17,609 bases of DNA from JBOGED01 sp050743625 (GTDB taxonomy: Bacteria; Actinomycetota; Nitriliruptoria; Euzebyales; Egibacteraceae), in NCBI GenBank assembly GCA_050743625.1, contig JBOGED010000499.1, positions 1 through 17,609 of the forward strand, written 5' to 3'. The notes below the pieces were generated by a model, which did no database searches, was not told the origin of the DNA, and saw only the letters and a list, made by a program, of their open reading frames with translations. Shown one piece after another: positions 6,822 through 14,161 of the stretch (positions are counted from its first letter, which is position 1; every line of letters begins with the position of its first letter). A program made the translations under genes and the position numbers.

Positions 6822-7535
6822 ATGGCAGCCGGTCGTCCCAAGCCGGATCCAAGCGTGATGCTCGCGCTCGCCAAGAACCCGCTGTTCGCCCCGTTGCACG
6901 ATGACGACCTTCACTCCCTCGTCGCCCGGGGTCAGTTGCGCCGGTACCGTACCCGCGCCCTGATCTTTCTGCAGGGTGACCGCGCGGACGAGGTGTTCTG
7001 CGTTGTCGAGGGCAGGGTCAGCGTGTACGCGACGACGCCAGAGGGCCGCCAGCAGCTCTATGCCCTGTTGAATCCCGGCGAGCTGTTCGGTGACCTCGGC
7101 GTGGTTGGCGACATGCCACGCTCCGCCACGGCGGAGTCGCTGGAGGACTGCACCCTGTGGGGCGTCAGCGGGGAGGTCTTCCTGGAGTTCCTCGCCAACC
7201 ACTTCGAGGTCGCACGGGCGTTGATGAGCGCACTGGCGCGCCAGGTCGTCGCGGTGGACGCGACGGTCGAAGACCTACTGTTCCTCGACGTGAAAGGCCG
7301 GATCGCCAAGAGGCTCCTCGCGCTGGCCGATCAGTCTCCCACAGAGGCGTCCGGAGAGGGGATCGCCGTGCCGTGGGAGCTGAGCCAAACCCAGCTGGCA
7401 AGCTTTTGCGGTACGACACGGGAGAACATGAGCCGAGTCCTCGCGGAGTTCCAGCGCCGGGGTCTTGTCGAACGCAAGGGGCGACGGTACATCCTGCGCG
7501 ACCCGGACACCCTCCGCCGTCTCGCGGGGCTCTAA
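6822..7535 (+). CDS. Crp/Fnr-family transcriptional regulator
   Basis: The 237-residue protein has an N-terminal cyclic-nucleotide-binding beta-roll (about 18-130) with the phosphate-binding cassette GELFGDLGVVGDMPRSATAES (86-106). The Arg100-Ser101 pair is the one that contacts cAMP in Crp. A dimerisation helix (about 127-150) and a C-terminal HTH with LSQTQLASFCGTTRENMSRVLAEFQRRGLVE (187-217) follow. No N-terminal Cys cluster is present, so Fnr-type iron-sulfur sensing is unlikely. ATG 6822 has GGAG eight bases upstream. It is divergent from the sigma factor and convergent with the Cys/His protein gene seven bases away. Effector and targets are not shown by the sequence. Confidence 0.92.
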   Translation: MAAGRPKPDPSVMLALAKNPLFAPLHDDDLHSLVARGQLRRYRTRALIFLQGDRADEVFCVVEGRVSVYATTPEGRQQLYALLNPGELFGDLGVVGDMPRSATAESLEDCTLWGVSGEVFLEFLANHFEVARALMSALARQVVAVDATVEDLLFLDVKGRIAKRLLALADQSPTEASGEGIAVPWELSQTQLASFCGTTRENMSRVLAEFQRRGLVERKGRRYILRDPDTLRRLAGL

Positions 7536-7541
7536 CGGGGG

Positions 7542-7784
7542 CTACCGGCTAGGAGCCCGGACATCGTGAGGCAACCCGTCGAAGGTCGAGGCGCAATGCC
7601 CACACGGCTCGCCGCCTGCTTTCCATAAGGGGCGCCGAGGCTCGACGACGTCGACGTAGGCTCCGCAGAGTGCCCGTGCGACATGGCCGGGCTCCCAGGT
7701 TGGCTCGCCGAGATCGTCGACCTGAACGAAGTGGTGCAAGCTCGGCTGGCCTGCGGCGAACGCGGGACGGAAGCGGGTGGTCAC
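7542..7784 (-). CDS. Small Cys/His (possible zinc-binding) protein
   Basis: The 80-residue protein has an arrangement HVARALCG (34-41) followed about 20 residues later by CGHC (61-64). This gives a possible zinc site from His34, Cys40, Cys61 and Cys64. The 'ALCG ... CxxC' pattern recalls small actinobacterial proteins of the DUF3039 type, but I do not claim membership. The GTG start at 7784 overlaps the TGA stop of the methyltransferase (GTGA), so translation is coupled and co-expression is expected. Function unknown. Codon use fits the surrounding genes, supporting it as real. Confidence 0.68.
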   Translation of the reverse strand: MTTRFRPAFAAGQPSLHHFVQVDDLGEPTWEPGHVARALCGAYVDVVEPRRPLWKAGGEPCGHCASTFDGLPHDVRAPSR

Positions 7785-8821
7785 GGGCCTATTGTGCCGG
7801 TCTTCGACGAGGCGAGCGATGTCGACCGCGCCTTCGTGAGCTCGATCAGCGACAGACCGGAGGGTGTCGGCGTCGCTGAGGCCATGGTCAGGCCGGCCGA
7901 CGCCGCGAGCGCCGTGAACTCCTCGACGGTGCGCTCGTGACCGCTGTTCACGACCAACATCAGTAGGTCCATCGACGTGAACGAGTGGGGATCCTGCTCG
8001 CCGAACTCGACGATGAGCACGCGTCCGGCATCCCCGGCGGCCTCGGCGCAGCGGCGGAGGATGGCGGCAGCCTCCGCGTCCGTCCAGTCATGGAGGACGT
8101 TCCACAGCACGTAGAGGTCCCCGACCGTTGGCAACGGGTCGAAGAAACTGCCCACCACCGCCTCACAGCGGTCGGCGAGCCCGGCGGTGGCGATCGCGTC
8201 GCGAGCCCGCGTGACCGTGGGGGCCTGCTCGACGATCGTCCCGCGCACCCCCTCGTGCGCGCGCAAGATCTCGGTGAGCAGCAGGCCAGCGCCCCCACCC
8301 ACGTCCACCACGTGGCCTACCGAGGGCCAGTCGTAGCCGTTGACGACGTCGGCGATGAGCCACGACGACTTGATCACCATGAGACGGTCGAAGGAGGCGG
8401 CCACGCCGGGATCGGCGGCGAAGTCGTCCCATATTCCGCGCCCGTGCACGAGGGAGTAGGAGGGCTCGCCGGTCCGAACGGCCTCGAGCATGCTGCTCGT
8501 GGCCTTGTCCATGCGACCGCCTGCCCCCTCGATGTCGAACCATGCGCGCAGCCCTCCGGGATGGCTGTCCTGAAGCGGGAGGGCCGCATCGGTGAGCGCG
8601 AACCTCCCCCGCTCCGGTTCGCTGAATATCCCACGGCAGGTGAGATAGCGCAGCACCCGGCCAAGCGCTCGGGCGTCGACGGCGGCCTTGCCGGCGAGCT
8701 CGTCTAGCTCGGTCACACCCTCGGCGAGCAGGTCGGCGATCCGCAACGTCGCCGCGACCCTGATCGCCCACGGCGTCGTCAGGTCGCTAAGAGTCATCAG
8801 ATCCGGCTGGTCGTCCGACAC
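7781..8821 (-). CDS. SAM-dependent O-methyltransferase (plant-type O-methyltransferase family 2)
   Basis: The 346-residue protein has an N-terminal winged-helix dimerisation domain (about 10-85, TTPWAIRVAATLRIADLLAEG). The C-terminal Rossmann methyltransferase domain has motif I VVDVGGGAG at 171-179 and the catalytic-base region VLHDWTD at 242-248 (His244). A GHERTVEEF segment lies near 294. These match O-methyltransferases acting on small aromatic or polyketide hydroxyls, such as hydroxyneurosporene or antibiotic methyltransferases. The acceptor is unknown and no biosynthetic cluster is adjacent. The open frame extends upstream to 9136, but that part is non-conserved. I use GTG 8821 because GGAGG lies 11 bases upstream and the family alignment begins shortly after. 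ATG at 8797 is an alternative. Confidence 0.86.
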   Translation of the reverse strand: MSDDQPDLMTLSDLTTPWAIRVAATLRIADLLAEGVTELDELAGKAAVDARALGRVLRYLTCRGIFSEPERGRFALTDAALPLQDSHPGGLRAWFDIEGAGGRMDKATSSMLEAVRTGEPSYSLVHGRGIWDDFAADPGVAASFDRLMVIKSSWLIADVVNGYDWPSVGHVVDVGGGAGLLLTEILRAHEGVRGTIVEQAPTVTRARDAIATAGLADRCEAVVGSFFDPLPTVGDLYVLWNVLHDWTDAEAAAILRRCAEAAGDAGRVLIVEFGEQDPHSFTSMDLLMLVVNSGHERTVEEFTALAASAGLTMASATPTPSGLSLIELTKARSTSLASSKTGTIGP

Positions 8822-8857
8822 GGTGCCCCCATCCTCCCGGTTGCTTACGTCTGGGAG

Positions 8858-8872
8858 AGTGTACCGATCGGT
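8858..8872 (-). promoter_or_regulatory. Candidate -10 box and adjoining palindrome upstream of the methyltransferase
   Basis: On the minus strand TACACT (8863-8858) fits an actinobacterial -10 box and would start a leader of about 30 bases containing GGAGG. Directly upstream lies the perfect 10-base palindrome ACCGATCGGT (8863-8872), well placed for a repressor. No good -35 hexamer is seen, so the promoter call is tentative. Confidence 0.35.
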
Positions 8873-8952
8873 GGCCGCGTTCGGACCTGCTGAGTCATGC
8901 GTCAGTATGCGCAGCATGTTCTCGGGTATCACGATGCCGCAACCAGAAACGT

Positions 8953-8978
8953 GACCGCGACCGAGCGTTCTCGCGGTC
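8953..8978. repeat. Perfect 8-bp inverted repeat
   Basis: GACCGCGA (8953-8960) and TCGCGGTC (8971-8978) are exact inverted copies around a 10-base centre. The repeat lies about 90 bases upstream of the putative methyltransferase -10. No T-run follows on either strand, so it looks more like a binding site or RNA hairpin than a terminator. Confidence 0.5.
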
Positions 8979-9333
8979 TTCACCATAGTGAAGTCTCGTG
9001 GAGATGTGGGCCATAGAGGGGACTGCGGTGTTCCTTGGTTTCGCGCGTCGCTGATGGGAGGAAACCTGCGCTGGCATTGACGGAGATAGAGCATCACTTC
9101 CTGCGGAGACAGATGACGTAATGAACATGGAACCAAGCTGGGAGCAGGTTTGGTGCTCAGAGCTCCAGAATCGCGGAAGACAATCGGTCTCTTTGTGAAT
9201 TGTTCGCGATGCGGGCCGGCCTGAGGGTCTGCCCAGGCGCGACGGTGTATCCCAGTACCGCGCTATCGGGCTGTTGGCTCTGGGAGGTCTCGCGCGGGAT
9301 GCCCGAAACTCGGCGTGCGCGGGAGATGCGGGG

Positions 9334-9558
9334 ATGCGGCGTGGGATGGCCGCGGATTGGCCGGATGGGCAGGCATGCGTCGCCGAGTGGAGGCGGTCCG
9401 CGGATACCGCCAGAGCCGTGCCGGCACTTGCCCAGCGCCAGCGGTCGGAGATGAACGGGCCGGCGCTGCTCGACGGTGACGCCAAGGCGCGAGAGGTAGA
9501 CGAGGCCATCACGCTCTACGGGATCAACCCCGACCTCCCAGACCCGCGCGTAGCCTGA
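9334..9558 (+). CDS. Unrecognised short ORF, possible gene remnant
   Basis: The 74-residue frame begins at ATG 9334 with a GGGAG-containing stretch upstream. Its last 30 codons have the GC-rich third positions of real genes, ending AREVDEAITLYGINPDLPD and a few more residues. The open frame continues upstream to about 9274 without obvious coding character. I recognise no domain. It may be a small hypothetical gene or the 3' end of a decayed one. It stops 31 bases before the 3' end of the convergent I36-like gene. Confidence 0.3.
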   Translation: MRRGMAADWPDGQACVAEWRRSADTARAVPALAQRQRSEMNGPALLDGDAKAREVDEAITLYGINPDLPDPRVA

Positions 9559-9589
9559 AGGCCGTCAGCATGAGCGTGTGTAGGACTGC

Positions 9590-10051
9590 TCAGCACGACA
9601 GGCAAGTGAAGAGAGATATCGCTACGAACGGAAAGTCGGGGTTCTGCCCCCCAGCGTTGATAATGAGGGACTCCCCAGGCTGACCGCACTCCGTGTCGCG
9701 AAAGACCAGATCTATGCCCGTGTTGTTGATCGCGGAGCGAGTCGGGATTGTCAAGGGACCGCAAGTTGGGGTGCCGGGGGCTTGGGGGTCCCCGAACCGT
9801 CGTTCGCCTGTGAAGTTAGGACCTGACCAGATGCAGAGTTCGTTTGGTCCGCACAGCTCCTGGGCGAGAGCCGCGCTGTGGCCGGGTCCCAGGTCGGCCT
9901 TCGTGACACCGGATACGGTTACGTACGCGATGACCGTGAACAGTGTGACCGCGACGGTGAGCGCAGCCAACGGGAGGCTGCGAGACTTCCCATACCGTGC
10001 TCCTTCTGTCGTATTTCCTGAGAAAAGGGGACAAAATATCACTTTAGTCAT
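9590..10051 (-). CDS. Secreted I36-inhibitor-like (beta/gamma-crystallin type) protein, start uncertain
   Basis: A hydrophobic export segment (LPLAALTVAVTLFTVIAYV, starting about residue 26) precedes a Cys-rich domain of about 90 residues. This contains LCGPNELCIWSGPNFTG, TCGPLTI, DTECGQPGE and a terminal LFTCLSC. The CxW...NFxG pattern is that of the peptidase-inhibitor family I36 and related crystallin-like secreted proteins of actinobacteria. The long form from ATG 10051 gives 153 residues but has a poor SD and overlaps a likely promoter. The only strong SD, AGAAGGAG (10007-10000), serves an ATG at 9993 that is one base out of frame with the signal peptide. The gene may therefore carry a one-base deletion there. 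Divergent from the MFS exporter. Confidence 0.6.
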   Translation of the reverse strand: MTKVIFCPLFSGNTTEGARYGKSRSLPLAALTVAVTLFTVIAYVTVSGVTKADLGPGHSAALAQELCGPNELCIWSGPNFTGERRFGDPQAPGTPTCGPLTIPTRSAINNTGIDLVFRDTECGQPGESLIINAGGQNPDFPFVAISLFTCLSC

Positions 10052-10052
10052 G

Positions 10053-10081
10053 ATCCTAACGCACTAGCTAGTGAGGGACAA
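10053..10081 (-). promoter_or_regulatory. Candidate promoter with palindrome between I36-like and MFS genes
   Basis: On the minus strand TTGTCC (10081-10076) and TAGGAT (10058-10053) are 17 bases apart, a fair -35/-10 pair for the secreted-protein gene. The perfect 12-base palindrome CACTAGCTAGTG (10062-10073) fills the spacer. It also lies about 40 bases before the ATG of the divergent exporter gene, so one regulator could control both. Confidence 0.42.
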
Positions 10082-10112
10082 GCGAGCGCTCGGGCCGGAG
10101 AGGACAATCGCG

Positions 10113-11603
10113 ATGACCGAGACCGAATACGCCGACTCTGGTGTCCGCTATGGGACGCCTGCCGGGCGGTGGGTGCTGTTCGCGACGGTGCTGGGCAGCG
10201 GGGTCGCGGCGCTCGACGCGACCGTGGTCAACGTGGCCCTCCCCCAGATTGGCGCCGAGTTGGGCGCGAATGTGTCAGGGCTGCAGTGGACGTTGAACGG
10301 CTATCTTCTCACGCTGGCAGCGCTGATCCTGCTGGGTGGCTCCCTGGGTGACCGGTACGGCCGGCGCCGGGTCTTCGTCATCGGCGTGATCTGGTTCGCG
10401 GTGGCCTCCGCGCTCTGCGGAGCCGCGGTCAACGTGCCGATGCTCGTGGCGGCCCGTGCACTGCAAGGCATCGGTGGCGCGCTGCTGACCCCTGGCAGCC
10501 TCGCCATCCTGCAGGCGTCGTTCGTGCCGGAGGACCGATCCCGAGCGATCGGGGCATGGTCGGGGCTCGGCGGGGTCGCGGCGGCGGTTGGCCCGCTCCT
10601 CGGCGGTGTCCTCGTGGACGCGGCCTCGTGGCGGTGGGTCTTCCTGCTCAACCTTCCGCTGGCGGCGTTGGTGGTCGCCGTCGCGTCGCGTCACGTGCCC
10701 GAGACCACCGATCCGACGGCGGAGGGCCGCCATATGGACATCGCGGGCTCGGTGCTCGCCGCGGTCGGGCTGGCGGGCGTCACCTACGCGCTGATCGAGG
10801 CCCCGGAACGGGGAGCCACCTCACCGTTGATCCTTGCGGCGGCCGTTGCTGGGCTCGCCAGCCTGGCGGGCTTCGTCATGGTCGAGCGTCGCAGTAGCCA
10901 CCCCATGCTGCCGCTCGACATCTTCGCGTCCCGCCAGTTCACCGCGGCCAACCTCGTGACGTTCGCGGTGTACGGCGCGATGAGCGGGACGTTCTTCCTG
11001 CTCGTGGTCCACCTCCAGCAGGTTGTGGGCTTCACGCCCTTGCAGGCTGGCGCGGCGACGCTGCCCATCACGATGCTGATGCTCGTCTTGTCGGCACGCG
11101 CGGGGCAGGTCGCTCAGCGAATCGGCCCCCGTGTCCCGATGACCGTGGGGCCGTTGCTGTTGGCGACCGGGTTGCTCATGATGGCCAGGGTGGGTCCCGG
11201 TAGCGGATACGTGAGCGACATCCTTCCCGCGGTGCTCCTCTTCGGCTCGGGCCTGGTGGTCACGGTCGCGCCGCTGACCGCGGCGGTGCTCGCGGCGGCG
11301 GACGCGCGTCACGCGGGGATCGCCTCCGGTGTGAACAATGCCGTCGCTCGCGCCGCTGGGCTGCTGGCCGTCGCGATCATCCCCGTCCTGGCCGGGCTCA
11401 CCGGAGACGCGTACGAGGAGCCCGCGGTGTTCGCCGCCGGGTTCATCCGGGCGACGCTGATCTCCGCGGTGTTGGCGGCCGTCGGAGGAGTCTTGGCCTG
11501 GCTGACGATCAGCAACGACCTGGCGGCGCCCGCCGCGCCAAAACCCGAGCACCACTGCGCCATCGCGGGACCCCCGCTGCGCCCGTCGCCGACCCATCGC
11601 TGA
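10113..11603 (+). CDS. MFS drug/proton antiporter, DHA2 (EmrB/QacA) type
   Basis: The 496-residue membrane protein has the hallmarks of 14-helix DHA2 exporters. LDATVVNVALPQIGAELG lies in the first helix and GGSLGDRYGRRRVFVIG (motif A) after helix 2. LTPGSLAILQASF follows near helix 4, and GVAAAVGPLLGGVLVDAASWRWVFLLNLP carries motif C in helix 5. These pumps export lipophilic drugs or metabolites using the proton gradient. ATG 10113 is preceded by GGAGAGGA at an eight-base spacing; the upstream in-frame GTG at 10071 lies in the palindromic promoter region. The last 20 residues form a His/Pro-rich cytoplasmic tail. No TetR or MarR gene is adjacent. Substrate unknown. Confidence 0.93.
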   Translation: MTETEYADSGVRYGTPAGRWVLFATVLGSGVAALDATVVNVALPQIGAELGANVSGLQWTLNGYLLTLAALILLGGSLGDRYGRRRVFVIGVIWFAVASALCGAAVNVPMLVAARALQGIGGALLTPGSLAILQASFVPEDRSRAIGAWSGLGGVAAAVGPLLGGVLVDAASWRWVFLLNLPLAALVVAVASRHVPETTDPTAEGRHMDIAGSVLAAVGLAGVTYALIEAPERGATSPLILAAAVAGLASLAGFVMVERRSSHPMLPLDIFASRQFTAANLVTFAVYGAMSGTFFLLVVHLQQVVGFTPLQAGAATLPITMLMLVLSARAGQVAQRIGPRVPMTVGPLLLATGLLMMARVGPGSGYVSDILPAVLLFGSGLVVTVAPLTAAVLAAADARHAGIASGVNNAVARAAGLLAVAIIPVLAGLTGDAYEEPAVFAAGFIRATLISAVLAAVGGVLAWLTISNDLAAPAAPKPEHHCAIAGPPLRPSPTHR

Positions 11604-11682
11604 ACGAGAACGGCCGTACACTCGCGGAGAAGAGGGGGTAGTGAGCCGTACGGGATTCATTCTGGATGGGCTGGAGGTTTGT

Positions 11683-12828
11683 ATGGGTAAAACGAACAGG
11701 TGGGACCGGCGAGGGTTTCTTGGGATGGCGGGAGCCGCTGGGGCCGCCACCGCCGGCCTGGTGGCCTGTACCGGCGGCGCGAGCGGTGATCTGGCCGGGG
11801 AGGTGGCGGGCGAGCGCAACCTGCCGGAGATCGAATGGGACCTACCCACAAGCTGGCCGGCGTCGTTAGACACCATCTACGGCGGGGCCGTGACCTTCGC
11901 GGAGCGGGTCTCCGCCCTCACGGGCGGGCGATTCAGGATCTCGGCGCGGGAGGGGGGTGAGCTGGTACCGCCGTTGGAGGTGCTCCAGTCGGTGCAAAGC
12001 GGAGGAATCCCCGCGGGCCATACCGCGGCCTACTACTACGTCGGCCTGAGCCCGGTCACCGCCTTCGGTACGACGCTCCCGTTCGGGCTCACGTACCGGG
12101 AGCAGAACGCCTGGCTCTACCAGGCGGGCGGGCTCGAGATGCTCCAGGAGTTCTACGCCGAGACCTTCAACCTCATCCAGTTCCCCGCGGGCAACACTGG
12201 CGTGCAGATGGGAGGATGGTTCAACCGGCAAGTCAACTCGGTCGCCGACCTGCAGGGCTTGCGGATGCGGACGGCGGGGCTGGCCGCTCAGGTGCTTGGC
12301 AAGCTCGGCGTGACGGTCCAGACCCTCCCAGGCGCCGAGATCTTCCAGGCGCTGCAGACCGGAGCGATCGACGCCGCGGAGTGGGTCGGCCCCTATGACG
12401 ACCTGAAGCTCGACTTCCCGGCGGTCGCCCGCTACTACTACTACCCTGGTTGGTGGGAGCCCGGACCGTCGCTGGAGGTCCAGATCGGACTCGACGAGTG
12501 GAACCGGCTGCCGTCGATCTACCAGGACGTGGTCAGGACGGCGGCGAGGGAAGCGAACGTCGAGATGATGGCGCGCTACGACTTCCAGAACTCCCAAGCG
12601 ATGCAAGAGCTGGCGGCTAACCCCAACGTCGAGCTGCTGCCTTTCTCCACCGAGGTCATGGACGCAGCCCAGAACGCCTCGTTCGAGCTGTTCGACGAGC
12701 TGTCGGCGAGCGACGCGAGGTTCCGGGAGGTCTACGGCCAGTGGAGGACGTTCCGCGACTCGATCCACTCGTGGTTCGGGGTGGCGGAGCGCTCGTTCCT
12801 CGACTACGCCACCGCGCCGCCTAGCTGA
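11683..12828 (+). CDS. TRAP transporter substrate-binding lipoprotein, DctP type (COG4663-like)
   Basis: The 381-residue protein starts with a Tat signal (WDRRGFLGMAGA, Arg9-Arg10) that ends in the lipobox LVAC (Cys29). It should be exported folded and anchored to the outside of the membrane. The mature part is a TRAP P-subunit: SLDTIYGGAVTFAERVSALTGGRFRI, the ligand-arginine segment LQGLRMRTAGLAAQVL (190-205), TGAIDAAEWVGPYDD (226-240) and YYYYPGWWEPGPSLE. These segments recall the mannitol/chloroaromatic-labelled group that includes the alpha-keto-acid binder TakP. An organic acid is the likely ligand. ATG 11683 has GGAGG five bases upstream. It converges on the dctM gene, and the two overlap by 8 bases at their 3' ends. 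Confidence 0.93.
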   Translation: MGKTNRWDRRGFLGMAGAAGAATAGLVACTGGASGDLAGEVAGERNLPEIEWDLPTSWPASLDTIYGGAVTFAERVSALTGGRFRISAREGGELVPPLEVLQSVQSGGIPAGHTAAYYYVGLSPVTAFGTTLPFGLTYREQNAWLYQAGGLEMLQEFYAETFNLIQFPAGNTGVQMGGWFNRQVNSVADLQGLRMRTAGLAAQVLGKLGVTVQTLPGAEIFQALQTGAIDAAEWVGPYDDLKLDFPAVARYYYYPGWWEPGPSLEVQIGLDEWNRLPSIYQDVVRTAAREANVEMMARYDFQNSQAMQELAANPNVELLPFSTEVMDAAQNASFELFDELSASDARFREVYGQWRTFRDSIHSWFGVAERSFLDYATAPPS

Positions 12829-14158
12829 GGCCGCTCACTCTCACGAGCCAGAGCACGGTTTGCGGGAAGAGCGCCACGATCACGAGCGCGGCTCCTTGCA
12901 GCGCCATGAATGGGAGCGCTCCCCGGTGGATGTCGGCGGTGGACACCTCGGGCGGCGCCACGGACTGGAGGTAGAAGAGCGAGAAGCCCACGGGCGGTGA
13001 GATGAAGGCGATGTTGAGGTTGATCGCCATCATCACGCTGAACCAGGTGAGGTCGACCCCCAGCGCCTGTGCCGCCGGCACGAAGAGGGGCAGCACGATG
13101 AAGCTGATCTCGAGGAACTCCAGGTTGATACCCAGCAGGAACACGACGATGTTCGCGACGATGATGAACCCCCAGAACCCGCCGGGGATGTCGGTGAGCA
13201 GGCTCGTGATGAGGTCCTGGCCGCCAAGACGGTCGAACACCAGCGCGAAGAAGGTCGACGCCAGCAGGATCTGGAGCACCAGGCCCGTGATCCTCACGGT
13301 TGATTGCGCGGCGTCGGAGAGCATCCTCCAGCTGAAGGTCCGGTTGAGCGCCGCCAGGATGCACGCCCCGATGGCGCCGACCGACCCGGCTTCCGTGGGG
13401 GTGGCGATGCCGAAGAAGATGCTCCCGAGCACCGCGAGGATAAGCAGGAGCGGGGGGACCACGGCGACGAGGGTCTCCTTGGCGAGCGCCATCCCTCGCA
13501 AGATGCGGGCCTCTGGTGGGAGCGCGGGGGCAACCCCGGGTCGGAGATAGGCGATGACCACCGCGTAGACGGCGTAGAGCACGGCCAGGATCACGCCAGG
13601 GATAAGCGCACCGGCGAACAGCTCCCCGACCGAGACGTCGGGCATCTGGCTGGAGATGATGATGAGCACCAGGCTTGGCGGGATCAGCTGCGCCAATGTT
13701 CCCGAGGCCGTGATCACCCCGGTCGCCAACCGGTGGTCGTAGCCGTAGCGCAACATCACCGGCAGCGAGAGCAGGCCCATGACGATCACGGTCGCGGCGA
13801 CCACACCGGTCGCGGCCGCCAGGATGGTGCCGACCACGACGACCGCGAGCGCGAGCCCGCCCTTCAGCGGCCCCATCAGCAGGCCGATGGTCTCGAGCAG
13901 GCGCTGGGCCAGGCCGGACTTCTCGAACACCGCTCCCATAAACACGAAGAAGGGAATCGCCACCAGGACGAAGTTGCTCACCGCGTCCCCGAACCACCGG
14001 TTGAACAGCAGGTTCAGGTTCGCGCTGGAGAACACGTCGAGGGCGATCCCCAGCAGGCCGAACACGATGGCGGTGCCCGCGAACGAGAACGCGACCGGGT
14101 AGCCGGACAGCAGCAGCCCGAGGAACAGCACGAACATCACGATGGCGAGCCACTCCAC
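12821..14158 (-). CDS. TRAP transporter large permease, DctM type
   Basis: The 445-residue protein is hydrophobic throughout, with about 12 membrane helices as expected for the M subunit. Recognisable segments are the N-terminal FLGLLLSGYPVAFSFAGTA, IPFFVFMGAVFEKSGLAQRLLETIG, ATGVVAATVIVMGLLSLPVML and GVITASGTLAQLIPPSLVLII. Later come FFGIATPTEAGSVGAIGA and FISPPVGFSLFYLQSVAP. It forms the sodium-driven transport channel together with the Q subunit. It starts 3 bases after the dctQ stop on the same strand, so the two are one operon. Its stop overlaps the end of the convergent P-subunit gene. Length and motifs are intact. Confidence 0.94.
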   Translation of the reverse strand: MEWLAIVMFVLFLGLLLSGYPVAFSFAGTAIVFGLLGIALDVFSSANLNLLFNRWFGDAVSNFVLVAIPFFVFMGAVFEKSGLAQRLLETIGLLMGPLKGGLALAVVVVGTILAAATGVVAATVIVMGLLSLPVMLRYGYDHRLATGVITASGTLAQLIPPSLVLIIISSQMPDVSVGELFAGALIPGVILAVLYAVYAVVIAYLRPGVAPALPPEARILRGMALAKETLVAVVPPLLLILAVLGSIFFGIATPTEAGSVGAIGACILAALNRTFSWRMLSDAAQSTVRITGLVLQILLASTFFALVFDRLGGQDLITSLLTDIPGGFWGFIIVANIVVFLLGINLEFLEISFIVLPLFVPAAQALGVDLTWFSVMMAINLNIAFISPPVGFSLFYLQSVAPPEVSTADIHRGALPFMALQGAALVIVALFPQTVLWLVRVSGLS

Positions 14159-14161
14159 CGC

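Larger units (their letters stand above)
8822..9589. other. Largely non-coding region between the methyltransferase and I36-protein genes
   Basis: About 770 bases. The open frames that cross it (minus 8895-9512, plus 9200-9454) give low-complexity, Ser/Arg/Ala-rich translations and look like shadows. It contains the methyltransferase promoter region, an 8-bp inverted repeat at 8953-8978, and one short plus-strand frame (9334-9558) whose last third looks coding. Base composition between about 8990 and 9260 is lower in GC than the flanking genes. Confidence 0.5.

Noticed and set aside
7535..7560. Possible terminator after the Crp/Fnr gene (GGGCT and AGCCC)
   Set aside because: Only a five-base stem with a ten-base loop and no T-run.
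8797..9136. Extended N-terminus of the methyltransferase open frame
   Set aside because: The extra residues do not resemble the family, and an SD-supported GTG start lies at 8821.
8895..9512. Long minus-strand open frame of 205 codons
   Set aside because: The translation is Ser/Arg/Ala-rich without motifs, has no SD at its start, and opposes the better plus-strand codon pattern at 9470-9558.
11617..11622. TACACT as a -10 box for the TRAP binding-protein gene
   Set aside because: No -35 hexamer at a suitable distance; the gene may also be read from the upstream exporter gene.
10821..11876. Long minus-strand frame opposite the MFS gene
   Set aside because: It is an antisense shadow of a clearly identified exporter gene; the translation is Arg/His/Asp-rich and lacks membrane or domain features.
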